64,000 bases of DNA from Photobacterium sp. GB-56 (GTDB lineage Bacteria > Pseudomonadota > Gammaproteobacteria > Enterobacterales > Vibrionaceae), in NCBI RefSeq assembly GCF_003026105.1, contig NZ_PYNW01000003.1, positions 124,001 through 188,000 on the forward strand, written 5' to 3'. This document shows, in pieces, positions 26,643 to 35,332 of this stretch (within the stretch, counting starts at the first letter, position 1; every line of letters begins with the position of its first letter). The notes under the pieces are model-generated. The model had not been told where the DNA came from, did not search any database, and was given only the letters and a program-made list of their open reading frames with translations. Position numbers and translations under genes: made by a program.

Positions 26643-27962
26643 TCAGTAGGTAGCAACTGTATTTCGATTACGTTGAATAATATGGGTCACTTTACTGATA
26701 CAAATGGTTACTAGAACAGGGAGTAGCCATGACGCATGAGCATTAAACAAAGGTAACCATGCAGTTAGATCTTGATGCATAGCGGAAGGTATTTTACCCA
26801 AAATGTTTAGTGCATCAATACTGCCAAATAACGTGGCGATAATGACGATCAGTGTTTGGCTCATCGAGAATTTACGCTTTTCGTTACTCACAGTGTTCGG
26901 CATAAAAATAATGGCGATGATGAGTGATACAGCGATAGGGCATAAAATCAAAATAGCAGGTAGGCTGACTTCAATAATCGTTTCTAAGCCAACATTAGAG
27001 ATAATGGTTGTTAAGCTCATGATCACAACAGCACTGATTTTAAAAGGGATGTTATAAGTATTTTTGTAGTATTCGCTATTTGCATTGGTTAAGCCAATAG
27101 TTGTGGTTAAACAAGCCATTAAAGTGATAGTTGCTAATAAAATTTGTCCAAATGTACCAAACTCACCAGCAGCATAGCGTGTTAGAATTTCACCGCCATT
27201 GGTTGAGTTGGGAGCAATCGAAGAGGACGTTGCACCTAAATAACCCATAGCTAAATAACACAAAGACATCAGTAATGCGTAGATACCAGCAATACGTAAT
27301 GTGTAGTAAGAAATCGCTTTATTACAGCTAATACCCGTACTACGAATGGTTTGAATAATCACCCAACCAAATGCGACCGCTGCAATAGCATCTAATGTCA
27401 TATAACCTTGGATCATACCGTTAACCGTCGGTGCTGCTTTATAAACAGCAATGGCATCTGTCGGAGAGCCTAATGGGTTAATCAAAGCGGCAATCACTAA
27501 GACCGCTAGCATCACGATTAATGCAGGCGTCATTACTTTACCAATATAGCTAACTAATTTACCGGGCTTCAGTGCCAAAATTAAGGTTAATAAGCAAAAT
27601 AGCACTGAAAACAGCATTAACCCGTTACCGTGGTAGAAAGGTTTAACACCCATTTCATACGCCACAGTTACCGCTCGAGGTAGAACAAAGGCTGGCCCCA
27701 GAGTCGTTAATACTAAAAACCAGAAAGTACGATCCATCCAATGTGGTAATGAGGCAGTGAGTTTATCTGCAGATGACAGTCGACCTAAAACGATCAGTGT
27801 TAAGGCGGGTAAACCAACGGCGGTTAGTAGGAAGCCTACTATGGCAATTAACCAGTTTTCACCGGCTTGTTGTGCCATCATAGGGGGGAAAATAAGGTTT
27901 CCTGCCCCTAAAAATAAGGCAAAAGTCATAAATCCAATGGCGGCAAGTTCTCTTCTCTTCAA
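26643..27962 (-). CDS. brnQ: Branched-chain amino acid:cation symporter BrnQ (copy 2)
   Basis: The 439-residue protein of the LIVCS family has FALFLGAGNLIFPPMMAQQAG, GFLLTAVGLPALT, FVLPRAVTVAYEMGVKPF, MIQGYMTLDAIAAVAFGWV and MACLTTTIGLTNANSEYY. It imports branched-chain amino acids. The start is a TTG (27960-27962) with GAAGG about seven bases upstream; an in-frame stop further up excludes a longer form. It lies in tandem with copy 1, same strand, but about 530 bases apart, and each copy has its own leader peptide. The two may differ in substrate preference: the leaders end in Ile-rich versus Val-rich runs. Confidence 0.93.
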   Translation of the reverse strand: MKRRELAAIGFMTFALFLGAGNLIFPPMMAQQAGENWLIAIVGFLLTAVGLPALTLIVLGRLSSADKLTASLPHWMDRTFWFLVLTTLGPAFVLPRAVTVAYEMGVKPFYHGNGLMLFSVLFCLLTLILALKPGKLVSYIGKVMTPALIVMLAVLVIAALINPLGSPTDAIAVYKAAPTVNGMIQGYMTLDAIAAVAFGWVIIQTIRSTGISCNKAISYYTLRIAGIYALLMSLCYLAMGYLGATSSSIAPNSTNGGEILTRYAAGEFGTFGQILLATITLMACLTTTIGLTNANSEYYKNTYNIPFKISAVVIMSLTTIISNVGLETIIEVSLPAILILCPIAVSLIIAIIFMPNTVSNEKRKFSMSQTLIVIIATLFGSIDALNILGKIPSAMHQDLTAWLPLFNAHASWLLPVLVTICISKVTHIIQRNRNTVATY

Positions 27963-27984
27963 ACGGCGTACCTTCTACATGAAT

Positions 27985-28066
27985 GGTCAGTTTGGCTGGA
28001 AGATAAAAAGGAGAGTTAACATATCCGCCAGCAATAGTAACTGACGAATAAGCTTAAACGTCAGCG
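27985..28066 (-). promoter_or_regulatory. Attenuator-like leader RNA of brnQ copy 2
   Basis: After the leader stop come CGCTGACG (28066-28059), CGTCAG (28046-28041), GCTGGCGG (28032-28025) and a distal TATCTTCCAGC. Segments 1:2 (CTGACG/CGTCAG), 2:3 (CGTCAG/CTGGCG with a G-U pair) and 3:4 (GCTGG/CCAGC plus GATA/TATC) can form in the alternating manner of attenuators. A CCTTTTTATC tract lies within the 3:4 loop. The order and pairing match those upstream of copy 1. Confidence 0.6.
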
Positions 28067-28162
28067 TTATTTGACGACGACGACAACAGAGACAAGCGCA
28101 ATAGTATTCATAACAAATACAGTAGAAGATACTGCTAAATTGTTGTGCTTAACTGAATACAT
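28067..28162 (-). CDS. Val-rich leader peptide upstream of brnQ copy 2
   Basis: A 31-codon frame starts at the ATG at 28160-28162. It reads MYSVKHNNLAVSS, continues FVMNTIALVS and ends with five consecutive Val codons (GTT then four GTC), Lys and TAA. The stop abuts the first hairpin segment. A run of regulatory codons just before alternating hairpins is the hallmark of transcription attenuation. The shared MYS start and layout with the other brnQ leader suggest common descent. An internal ATG (MNTIALVSVVVVVK) would give a more usual 14-residue leader. Confidence 0.7.
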   Translation of the reverse strand: MYSVKHNNLAVSSTVFVMNTIALVSVVVVVK

Positions 28163-28333
28163 AAGTGATGCGCTCGAATGAAATAATTGACCTAAAACTA
28201 AAGCTATTTAAGATGATTGTAAAGTGATATTCGGTAATTGTTCGTATTTAATACGGAATGTATAATGTATGTATCGCGAATATAGAATAAAAATTCGCGA
28301 TACATATCCGTTATTAGATTTAACCTGTTGTTT

Positions 28334-29005
28334 TTAAGCTAATATTTTTTCAAGTTCAGCCAGTGTTGAAACTTGATAGGTTGGCTTTATAGTATCTGGC
28401 AATAATTGATTTTGATGATTAAACCAGCATGTGTCTAAACCTGCATTGATACCGCCTAAGATATCTGATTGCGGGTTATCACCGACCATAAGTACAGAAG
28501 TAGGTGCAGGGTTGCCCATTTTTTCAAGACTATAATCAAATATACGGCGATCGGGTTTAGCGACGCCGACCTGCTCTGAAATAACGAGCAGATCAAAATA
28601 ATCGGCTAGTCCTGTTTTTTCTAAGCGGATTTTTTGCAGTGCAGTAAAGCCATTAGTAATGATGCCTAATTTAACTCGACCATTAAGAGATCGAATCAGT
28701 GATGTTGTCCCCGGTAATACTTCGCAAATATCAGCCATTGCTTGCATGTAATCATCATTAAGCTGTTGTTCTGTTGTTTTTAGTTTTTTTGCCCACTCCC
28801 GAAAACGTGTTTGCTGAAGTTCACTGGCTGAAATATCGCCATTTTGATATTGCACCCATAGCGGGCGGTTAATTAATTCATATTGTTTGAAGTCAGCGTC
28901 ACTAAAGGCGATATCATAACGAGAAAACATGAGCTGTAGCCCTTTAAAAGCATCAAAATAGAACAGGGTCTCATCAGCATCAAAAAGAATCCAATCGTAT
29001 TTCAT
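28334..29005 (-). CDS. yjjG: HAD-family pyrimidine 5'-nucleotidase YjjG
   Basis: The protein is 223 residues from the ATG at 29003-29005; a longer in-frame start adds twelve unconserved residues. The HAD motifs are WILFDADETLF (nucleophile and acid Asp), IITNGFTALQ (motif II Thr), VGVAKPDRRIFDY (motif III Lys), and MVGDNPQSDILGG (motif IV). Across its length it closely follows E. coli YjjG, including the RPLWVQYQNGDIS stretch. It dephosphorylates nucleoside monophosphates and can clear toxic or damaged pyrimidine nucleotides. It is a single leftward gene. Confidence 0.9.
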   Translation of the reverse strand: MKYDWILFDADETLFYFDAFKGLQLMFSRYDIAFSDADFKQYELINRPLWVQYQNGDISASELQQTRFREWAKKLKTTEQQLNDDYMQAMADICEVLPGTTSLIRSLNGRVKLGIITNGFTALQKIRLEKTGLADYFDLLVISEQVGVAKPDRRIFDYSLEKMGNPAPTSVLMVGDNPQSDILGGINAGLDTCWFNHQNQLLPDTIKPTYQVSTLAELEKILA

Positions 29006-29267
29006 ATGTATTATTGCCTTATAATATCTATCTATAGTCATCGAATAGCGCGCATATTACACTATAGTGAATGAATAAAAAGAGTGATTTTAGGTGAGAG
29101 TAATTTAAACGATCTTATGCCCTCAAAGTTAATCTAATCATATTTGGTATATAAGTTTCTTATGATTTTATAAACTTCCTGACAAAGAATTGAACTTCGT
29201 TAGCCGATACCTGTCTACACTTACCAATTATAAGTATTTACTATTTTTAAAAGTATAGGGGCTCTTA

Positions 29268-29516
29268 ATGGGTATTTTATCTTGGATTATTCTTGGTTTA
29301 ATTGCTGGTGCATTGGCAAAGTTTTTAATGCCTGGTAAAGATGGCGGTGGTTGGATTGTAACAATGGCATTGGGTATTGGCGGTGCATTTGTTGGTGGTT
29401 TTGTGGGTAAATTTATTGGTTTAGGTCATGCAACAGGTGTAAACATTGGTAGCATTATTACCGCTACCTTGGGTGCATTTATTATTCTGTTTATCTATAA
29501 CCGTTTTATTCGTTAA
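29268..29516 (+). CDS. GlsB/YeaQ/YmgE family membrane protein
   Basis: The 82-residue protein has three hydrophobic segments and the glycine-rich family pattern: MGILSWIILGLIAGALAKFLMPGKDGGG at the start, GIGGAFVGGFVGKFIGLG in the middle, and a final segment ending YNRFIR. This transglycosylase-associated or YeaQ family is often stress-induced in enterobacteria and of unknown biochemical role. AGGGG precedes the ATG. It forms a monocistron with a terminator at 29539-29586. Confidence 0.88.
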   Translation: MGILSWIILGLIAGALAKFLMPGKDGGGWIVTMALGIGGAFVGGFVGKFIGLGHATGVNIGSIITATLGAFIILFIYNRFIR

Positions 29517-29538
29517 TCTAATGTAATAATACATTATA

Positions 29539-29586
29539 AAAGCGAGAAATTACCGCTAATATGACGGGTGATTTCTCGCTTTTTTC
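29539..29586. terminator. Bidirectional intrinsic terminator
   Basis: AAAGCGAGAAAT pairs with ATTTCTCGCTTT around a 20-base loop and is followed by T on the plus strand. It separates the YeaQ-like gene from the convergent cheV-like gene. Confidence 0.9.
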
Positions 29587-29589
29587 ATT

Positions 29590-30492
29590 TTAGCTACTTA
29601 ATGCTAAATGCTGCTCCGCCCCCCGAAGCATCGCATGTATTAATTCATTTGCTTCAAATTTTGTCAGTGCTTCTTGAGCACCAACTTGGTGTGCTTGAGA
29701 CACACTTATTTCACTTGAAAGGGAGGTGTGTAAAATAATATAGGTTGAGACGAGCGCATCGGTGTTTTTGACATTGAATGCCAGCTCATACCCATCTAAC
29801 CCTGGCATTTCGATATCACTAACCAAAATATGGAACGGATCGTTTGCTTGCGCAGCCGTTTGCATCATATTAAAAGCATCTTGCCCATTTTTGGCAACAA
29901 AGTAGGGCACACTGATACTATCAAGTGCTTGAGTTAATTGTTTTCTGGCGACGGCTGAGTCATCAACTAATAAGATTTTTAACGGACGTAAAATCTCACG
30001 TTCAATATCGGTAAGAGTAGGCAATAACGTTGAAGGGTCATCTGGAAATATTTTAGAGAGAAGCAATTCAACATCTAGTAGTTGAATCAACTTATCGGCA
30101 TCGCGCATAACACCAGTGACAAAAATATCGCTACCTAAATGTTGGGGAGGTGCTTCAATATTTTGCCAGTTACACTCGGTGATCCGTTCAATACCTCTGA
30201 CTAAAAATCCAACTAACTTACGACGACAATCTGTAATGATAATAAAGCAACGTTGGCGCTCTTCAAGGCTGATAGCGGGATAACCAATTGCTTTGGCCAT
30301 ATCAATAACAGGGACAGTGTCGCCACGTAATGTAGTGGTGCCAAGTACGGTTGGGTGAGATTTTGGGATAACACTTAAATTTGTATAGGGTACGATTTCA
30401 CGGACTTTAAGCGTACCAATCGCAAAGCTTTGTAGTGTGGACAGCTTAAAAAGTAACATCCCTTGTGATGCATTCGTTGCATTCTTTATCAT
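29590..30492 (-). CDS. cheV: Chemotaxis coupling protein CheV (CheW-receiver fusion)
   Basis: The 300-residue protein has a CheW-like domain (about residues 10-150: LFKLSTLQSFAIGTLKVREIVPY, TTLRGDTVPVIDMAKAIGY). A response-regulator receiver domain follows (about 172-295), with LLVDDSAVARKQL, the phospho-acceptor in ILVSDIEMPGLDGYE, and HTSLSSE plus a KFEANEL lysine. It couples chemoreceptors to CheA and adjusts signalling by phosphorylation. It stands alone, away from a chemotaxis operon, as is common for the several cheV copies of vibrios. Confidence 0.92.
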   Translation of the reverse strand: MIKNATNASQGMLLFKLSTLQSFAIGTLKVREIVPYTNLSVIPKSHPTVLGTTTLRGDTVPVIDMAKAIGYPAISLEERQRCFIIITDCRRKLVGFLVRGIERITECNWQNIEAPPQHLGSDIFVTGVMRDADKLIQLLDVELLLSKIFPDDPSTLLPTLTDIEREILRPLKILLVDDSAVARKQLTQALDSISVPYFVAKNGQDAFNMMQTAAQANDPFHILVSDIEMPGLDGYELAFNVKNTDALVSTYIILHTSLSSEISVSQAHQVGAQEALTKFEANELIHAMLRGAEQHLALSS

Positions 30493-30659
30493 ACCGAATC
30501 CATTGCATAGATAATTTATGTTAATAATTCATTATAATAACACTATCGTAATTTATACCAAACGTTTATAAATAAAAATTCACAATTAATATATTAGTAA
30601 ATTTCGATATTGATTATCTTTTTTCTGTCTTAACTGGTTTTCTATGCGTTCGAAATAAA

Positions 30660-31380
30660 GGACATCAAATTGTTTTTATCAATGAAAACTTGAAGCATGA
30701 GCTGATTTTTCATATTAATGTTGATTAATTAGGTATGACGTATAAAGAAGTGATGTCGAATAATATTCTTTCATCCGATTTTATAACTTACCTTAACCAT
30801 CATAGTTTAGCGACTGATGTGAGTGAAGATTCACAGCAAAGATTACTGAATGAAAATAAAAGGATAATACTCTCTATTTTGATATCATGTAATTTGACGT
30901 AATTATAAACACAGAAACTATTTATTATACAGTTGAAAAGATATTACTTGCCTTTATAGAGAGAAAAAGCAATATCAGCATATCTCATTAATTGGTGAAT
31001 TTAGTGGTTTATATAATAAGCGATTTATCAATAACTATTGTCTAACAAAAAAATCTTAATTATCATTGATTTATGTAGATTTAGGCGTGCGAATTATAAT
31101 CATAACGATATAAAAGTTAAAAAATCATCTTCATTGTTGTGTTCAACTTTTTATTCGGAGGGCTCAGCTATCCGTTATGGTGGAGTGAATTTGTTTTCAT
31201 TACTGAAAAAATAATGCCTTGGGAATTAAATACATAATTAATTTTATTAATGAAAAATAAGTTATGATTTTAGTGACTGACTATTTAGTTATGGTACTGA
31301 AAGTTATCAAGGTGAACTTATTAAGGTAATGAATGTTATAGATAAAAAAATGTATGAGAATAAGAAAGCAAAATTGTAAA
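30660..31380 (+). pseudogene. Decayed diguanylate cyclase (GGDEF) gene
   Basis: The stretch has many stops but the GGDEF domain can be followed in pieces. GEFSGLYNKRFINNY at about 30994-31038 corresponds to the DxLTGLYNRR start, and ILIIIDLCRFRRANYNHND at about 31051-31107 to the substrate-binding region. AIRYGG at 31167-31184 is followed by G-T where GAT is expected; shifting one base restores EFVFITE, so the active-site D codon has lost one A. KKMYENKKAK near 31350-31375 matches the AMYxAK end. An upstream fragment MTYKEVMSNNILSSDF (from 30735) may be a PAS remnant. Confidence 0.7.
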
Positions 31381-31527
31381 ATAATTTACCTTGAATGAAT
31401 TTAATTATTTGAGGTCTTGTTCATCTTCGATTAATTTAAGAGACATAATATATCTGTTACAGGTTATGCGTGGTCAACCAGTATTTTTGACCTTTTAAAT
31501 TATGTCACTGTGCATAGAGGATATTTT

Positions 31528-32184
31528 ATGAAACGTTCTATTCTAGCATTTGCAGGTATTGCCGCTGTAGCATGTATGAGTACTGCTGTGTGGGCTGCTA
31601 ATAATACCACTGAAACTATCAAGCTATATCAAGAGCCTAATGTATCAGCTAAGGTAATTGAAACGATAAAAACAGATGTACCTTTGATCACTATCTATAA
31701 AAATGAGGGTTGGTCAAAAGTCGGTGATCCAAGTAATGGTCAAACGGGTTGGATTCAAACAGTTGATTTGAAGAATGTAGATAGTGCATCAGCTAATGTA
31801 CAACCAAACCAAACGACAAAAACGGTAAAAACCGATAATGGTGAAAAAACGGTTACTAAAGGGACAGTGCAGACTCCACAGGGCCCAATGAATTATGAGA
31901 TTGTTCAATTTCAATCCAAAGGTGATAACGCCAAAGTAGATAAAGCATTCTTTAAACAGTTGCAGCAACAACAAATTGAAATGAATAATGTATTTGCAAA
32001 CTCATGGAATGATATGGGGGGTATGCAAATGAATATGTCTAACTTAATGGCAAAACAACAGCAGCAAATGATGGAAATGCAAAAACAATTTCAGCAACTT
32101 ACGCAGCAAACAACCGCGCCTTCCAATCATAAAATTGAATTAAAAGATGCAACACCAGCGCAGGTACAGCCAGCAGCGAAATAA
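31528..32184 (+). CDS. Periplasmic SH3-like domain protein with Gln/Met-rich tail
   Basis: The protein is 218 residues from the ATG at 31528 (GAGGA upstream); a GTG at 31510 is less likely. A signal peptide ends near VWAAN. Residues about 26-75 form a bacterial SH3 domain (KLYQEPNVSAKVIETI...GWSKVGDPSNGQTGWI). The remainder contains a VKTDNGEKTVTKGTVQTPQG segment and a Gln/Met-rich helix (MSNLMAKQQQQMMEMQKQFQQL), resembling coiled coil. It may bind peptidoglycan or act as a periplasmic scaffold; the function is unknown. It forms a monocistron with a strong terminator. Confidence 0.75.
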   Translation: MKRSILAFAGIAAVACMSTAVWAANNTTETIKLYQEPNVSAKVIETIKTDVPLITIYKNEGWSKVGDPSNGQTGWIQTVDLKNVDSASANVQPNQTTKTVKTDNGEKTVTKGTVQTPQGPMNYEIVQFQSKGDNAKVDKAFFKQLQQQQIEMNNVFANSWNDMGGMQMNMSNLMAKQQQQMMEMQKQFQQLTQQTTAPSNHKIELKDATPAQVQPAAK

Positions 32185-32205
32185 GCTTATTTTTAGTTAA
32201 GCAAG

Positions 32206-32262
32206 AAAGCCTCCAATAGCTTTAACTCATAGAGTATAAAGGTTATTGGAGGCTTTTTTTTT
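32206..32262 (+). terminator. Intrinsic terminator
   Basis: AAAGCCTCCAATA pairs with TATTGGAGGCTTT around an AT-rich loop and is followed by nine T. It lies 22 bases after the SH3-protein stop. Confidence 0.92.
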
Positions 32263-32292
32263 ACTGAAATTAACAAGCCGTTTATGCAAAGC

Positions 32293-32469
32293 TCAGGTTT
32301 CAGATTGATTGAGGTGCTTGATTTGCTGGAATAGTTCATCAGCTTCTGCTGTTAAGCGGGAATAGGTTCTGATATCGCCATTCCTTTGAGCATGCATGGC
32401 TTCTTCAAGTAGCATTGAGTGGCGTTTCTTTAATTTTTTAGCGGGATTATTTTTAAACCAAGAAAACAT
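32293..32469 (-). CDS. Small conserved-looking protein, DUF6435-like
   Basis: A 58-residue frame runs from an ATG at 32467-32469 to a TGA at 32293. It begins MFSWFKNNPAKKLKKRHSML, continues LEEAMHAQRNGDIRTYSRLT and ends AEADELFQQIKHLNQSET. Lysine- and leucine-rich helices, the MFxxFKxNPxKKLKK start and the RNGDIRxYSxLTAEAxxLxxxI core match what I recall of the DUF6435 family of tiny cytoplasmic proteins of unknown role. The gene is convergent with the SH3 gene and divergent from the TatD-like gene. Confidence 0.65.
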   Translation of the reverse strand: MFSWFKNNPAKKLKKRHSMLLEEAMHAQRNGDIRTYSRLTAEADELFQQIKHLNQSET

Positions 32470-32623
32470 GTATATAACTCCAATAATTATATTTATATCG
32501 TATACGCAGTATGCGTAATAAAAGATTAATTAAGCTAGAGACTAACTTTAATTATGTTAAGATTTTGAATAGTAAGCGTTATTATTTTTTATTGTTTGTC
32601 TTATCTCGATTGGGAATACTACT

Positions 32624-33376
32624 GTGTTAATTGATATTCACTGCCATTTAGAAGGTGTATTAGCGGTCGATAGGGAACGGTTTTTTAAGCAAAACGGCAA
32701 AATAGGTGCCGTATCTATGACTAAGGCAAGTGCGTTAGAGTTGATACGCTTAAAACAACAATATTCAGAGCAGATTTATCTCTTTCTTGGTATTCACCCT
32801 GAGAAAGATGTCAGTGAACAAGAGATCCAAGCTGTTATTGATCTGATATACCAACATCGTCATTTATTATCTGGTATTGGTGAAATCGGCATTCCTTTTT
32901 TCTACTTAGACGAGAAAACAAAGCAAGAAAAACACCTTATTAAACAGCGCGGAAGTGAACGCTTAGCCCGTTTTGTTAAGATTGCAGCAGAGCTAAAACT
33001 ACCTGTCAATTTGCATGTGGTAGAAGATGATATTCATTATGCGCTGCCTATTTTAAATACCTATCAAATCAAAGGGGCGTTGTTCCATTGGTATGAAGGC
33101 AGTGACGAAGACCTCGCCTTACTTCATCAACAAGCGCATTTCATTTCAGTAAGTCCTTGGATCTTTGTCGATCCTTATTACTTAGAGTTTGTTAAGAAAA
33201 TTCCGCTTGATATGCTGTTGGTGGAGTCTGATTCGCCGTGTAAATACAATGGTGTGGAGGGGGAGCCAAATATGATCAATCAAGTGATTGACGTATTAGC
33301 AGAGCATCATCAATTATCACGGGATGTAATGGCGACACTAATCCATGAAAATACCCAACGCTTTCTGAGAATTTGA
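32624..33376 (+). CDS. TatD-family metal-dependent hydrolase
   Basis: The 250-residue protein starts at GTG. It is a TIM-barrel amidohydrolase with metal ligands visible as DIHCHLEG (residues about 4-11), FLGIHPEKD, GIGEIGIPF (Glu), LPVNLHVVED (His), and the late VESDSPCKY (Asp). TatD relatives are 3'-5' DNases or related phosphoesterases; this is a divergent member with a slightly unusual second site. Start choice follows the position of the DIHCH motif. It is followed by a terminator shared with the convergent gene. Confidence 0.82.
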   Translation: MLIDIHCHLEGVLAVDRERFFKQNGKIGAVSMTKASALELIRLKQQYSEQIYLFLGIHPEKDVSEQEIQAVIDLIYQHRHLLSGIGEIGIPFFYLDEKTKQEKHLIKQRGSERLARFVKIAAELKLPVNLHVVEDDIHYALPILNTYQIKGALFHWYEGSDEDLALLHQQAHFISVSPWIFVDPYYLEFVKKIPLDMLLVESDSPCKYNGVEGEPNMINQVIDVLAEHHQLSRDVMATLIHENTQRFLRI

Positions 33377-33433
33377 ATCTGATGGTTTGCAGGTTGTTTT
33401 TGAGTGCGGATATCTAGTTGACATATGAAAAGC

Positions 33434-33484
33434 AAAGCCGCCTTTAATATATTAAATCATGGAATATATGAAAGGCGGCTTTTA
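33434..33484. terminator. Bidirectional intrinsic terminator
   Basis: AAGCCGCCTTT (33435-33445) pairs with AAAGGCGGCTT (33471-33481) over a 25-base loop; T or A runs flank both sides. It separates the convergent TatD-like gene and the gene at 33496-34485. Confidence 0.9.
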
Positions 33485-33495
33485 TTGTGCTGTGT

Positions 33496-34485
33496 TTAGC
33501 AAAGTAGAGGGTTGCGCTTGGTCGCTTTAAGTACCCCAAGTTTGCTTAATAACTGTTTTTCAATACGATTCGGTGAGCGTCTGAAATAGAACAAATACTC
33601 GGTCATAACAGTCAGTTCTGCTTTTTCATTAACCGTTAACGCATCTACGCTTGCTAGTAACAAATCAACAGACTCAAGCTCTGTTATTTCACATTGTTTC
33701 TTTTTATGAAGTTGCTCATAGAAGAACTCTAAATTGATATCACATTCTTGTTTATAGCTCTGTCTTACCGCAATTAAACGGAGTAAAGCAATAATGTAAG
33801 CTTGGCTCATCTCTTTAGCTTCAAGTTCTGCTAACTGGTTAAGTACGTACACGCGTGCCGAAATACGTAATCGCACTTCGCTAAGGGCTTTTTGTTGTAC
33901 CCATGCGTCCCAAAACCCCGTAATTAAGGTAGAAACCAACGGAATGTAAACACGCACGCTACTACGTGATAGTGATTTTTGTAGTAATGCCTTGATAATA
34001 AAATTACTGAGTATGTCTTTACCGGTATACAAGGCAACTTTGATATAGCGAAATTTACTAAACTGTTTATAAGGTTTTATTCCATGAATATTCTCAACGG
34101 GCTCTGACAGCTCCATAACCGCACGCACTAATGATGCTTTCATTCTGTCACAAAACTGGTATTTAGCTGACGCACGATTGATGAGAATTGCGGTGGTAAT
34201 AAATCCAACCTCAAATAGTAAAAATAATTCTAAGCTGATAAAGACAATGTTAATAACAACGAGTCTTAGTAGGTTATCTAAGGCTAACCAGTTTTCTCCG
34301 AGTAACTCTAAATAGATTTCGAAAGAAACGATAAAAAAGGTTGTGATGAATCCAATAAAAAAAGAAAGCACAACACATAACTGACACAGTTTTTTATCAT
34401 TTATTGTTTTAAAGAGACCCTGAGTTATGGGTAAATAACGCTCAACACGTTTGAGTCCCCAGTTTTCAATTTTTGCTTCAATCAT
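33496..34485 (-). CDS. Uncharacterised membrane protein with large cytoplasmic domain
   Basis: The 329-residue protein is not recognised. Two strong membrane segments occur early (about residues 36-60 and 70-100), followed by a long, mostly helical, basic region to the end. Later hydrophobic stretches (SSVRVYIPLVSTLITGFWDAWV) could associate with the membrane. The tail LFYFRRSPNRIEKQLLSKLG is basic. No signal peptide or catalytic motif is seen. Codon use resembles neighbouring core genes, so it is probably a lineage-conserved protein rather than a recent import. Confidence 0.6.
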   Translation of the reverse strand: MIEAKIENWGLKRVERYLPITQGLFKTINDKKLCQLCVVLSFFIGFITTFFIVSFEIYLELLGENWLALDNLLRLVVINIVFISLELFLLFEVGFITTAILINRASAKYQFCDRMKASLVRAVMELSEPVENIHGIKPYKQFSKFRYIKVALYTGKDILSNFIIKALLQKSLSRSSVRVYIPLVSTLITGFWDAWVQQKALSEVRLRISARVYVLNQLAELEAKEMSQAYIIALLRLIAVRQSYKQECDINLEFFYEQLHKKKQCEITELESVDLLLASVDALTVNEKAELTVMTEYLFYFRRSPNRIEKQLLSKLGVLKATKRNPLLC

Positions 34486-34701
34486 GTTGAATATATCAAG
34501 CTCTTATAGAACATAATAATAGGTGAGCATTTTAATTTGTTGAGGGTGAAACACATAACTAATTTCTATAAGCGGATTAAAAATACGCAGTTAGAAAAAA
34601 TATCTAACTGCGATTTAAAATAATGAGTTGCTTTTAACGCATAATCACTCAAGAAAAAGAATACAATGAAACAATGTTTATTGTAAGTGCTGCGTTAATT
34701 G

Positions 34702-35142
34702 CTACTTAGCAAGAAAACCAACGTGTGATAATTGTTTTTTTGCTGATTGTTCTGATGACTCATTTGATGATATTGGCGGTGTTTGTTCTGGCGTTTTCGC
34801 TGCTCGAGGAAGTAGACGGAACACGGGTTGACCATCTTCTTTTCTCACAAAAGCAACATCACGATAAAGTAGCTCGTTATCACTCTTAATGGCATCTAAT
34901 TGTTGATCTTTAATCAGTGATAATGGGCCAATCATGGCTGTACAGTGATAGATTTTATGCTCGTAGTTATTAAATAATTTACAAGGTTGATCGAGTACAA
35001 AAGTTTCACCTGGTTCTAAATGACGGCTGTTTTCTACTGCGCGGTTGATGTCCGAGATGCTAGCAAATACTGTTGTTGATAAGCTTAATAACACAATACT
35101 CGCTAGCCTTGCTAAGGGATATTTCGATTTAAAAGTAGGCAT
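34702..35142 (-). CDS. Predicted periplasmic protein of unknown function
   Basis: The 146-residue protein has a cleavable signal peptide (ARLASIVLLSLSTTVFA, cut near residue 28). A compact domain with two cysteines follows (CKLFNNYEHKIYHC), which may be disulfide bonded. The C-terminus is Ser/Gln/Pro-rich and disordered-looking. It is a single leftward gene. No family was recognised. Confidence 0.65.
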   Translation of the reverse strand: MPTFKSKYPLARLASIVLLSLSTTVFASISDINRAVENSRHLEPGETFVLDQPCKLFNNYEHKIYHCTAMIGPLSLIKDQQLDAIKSDNELLYRDVAFVRKEDGQPVFRLLPRAAKTPEQTPPISSNESSEQSAKKQLSHVGFLAK

Positions 35143-35332
35143 AATGATTATCCAAACAAAAAGCCAATACCTTATTCATTTCGACTAAAATATTGGCTTT
35201 ATTAGTATGATGGCTATTAAGACGGGAGTGTACTTCCGTCATGGGAAAATAAAAAGACAATTATCACAACGTCGTTTTTATTTACCACCGAGTGTTTGTT
35301 CTATAATCCAAACCCCGCCTAATTTTCTGAGT

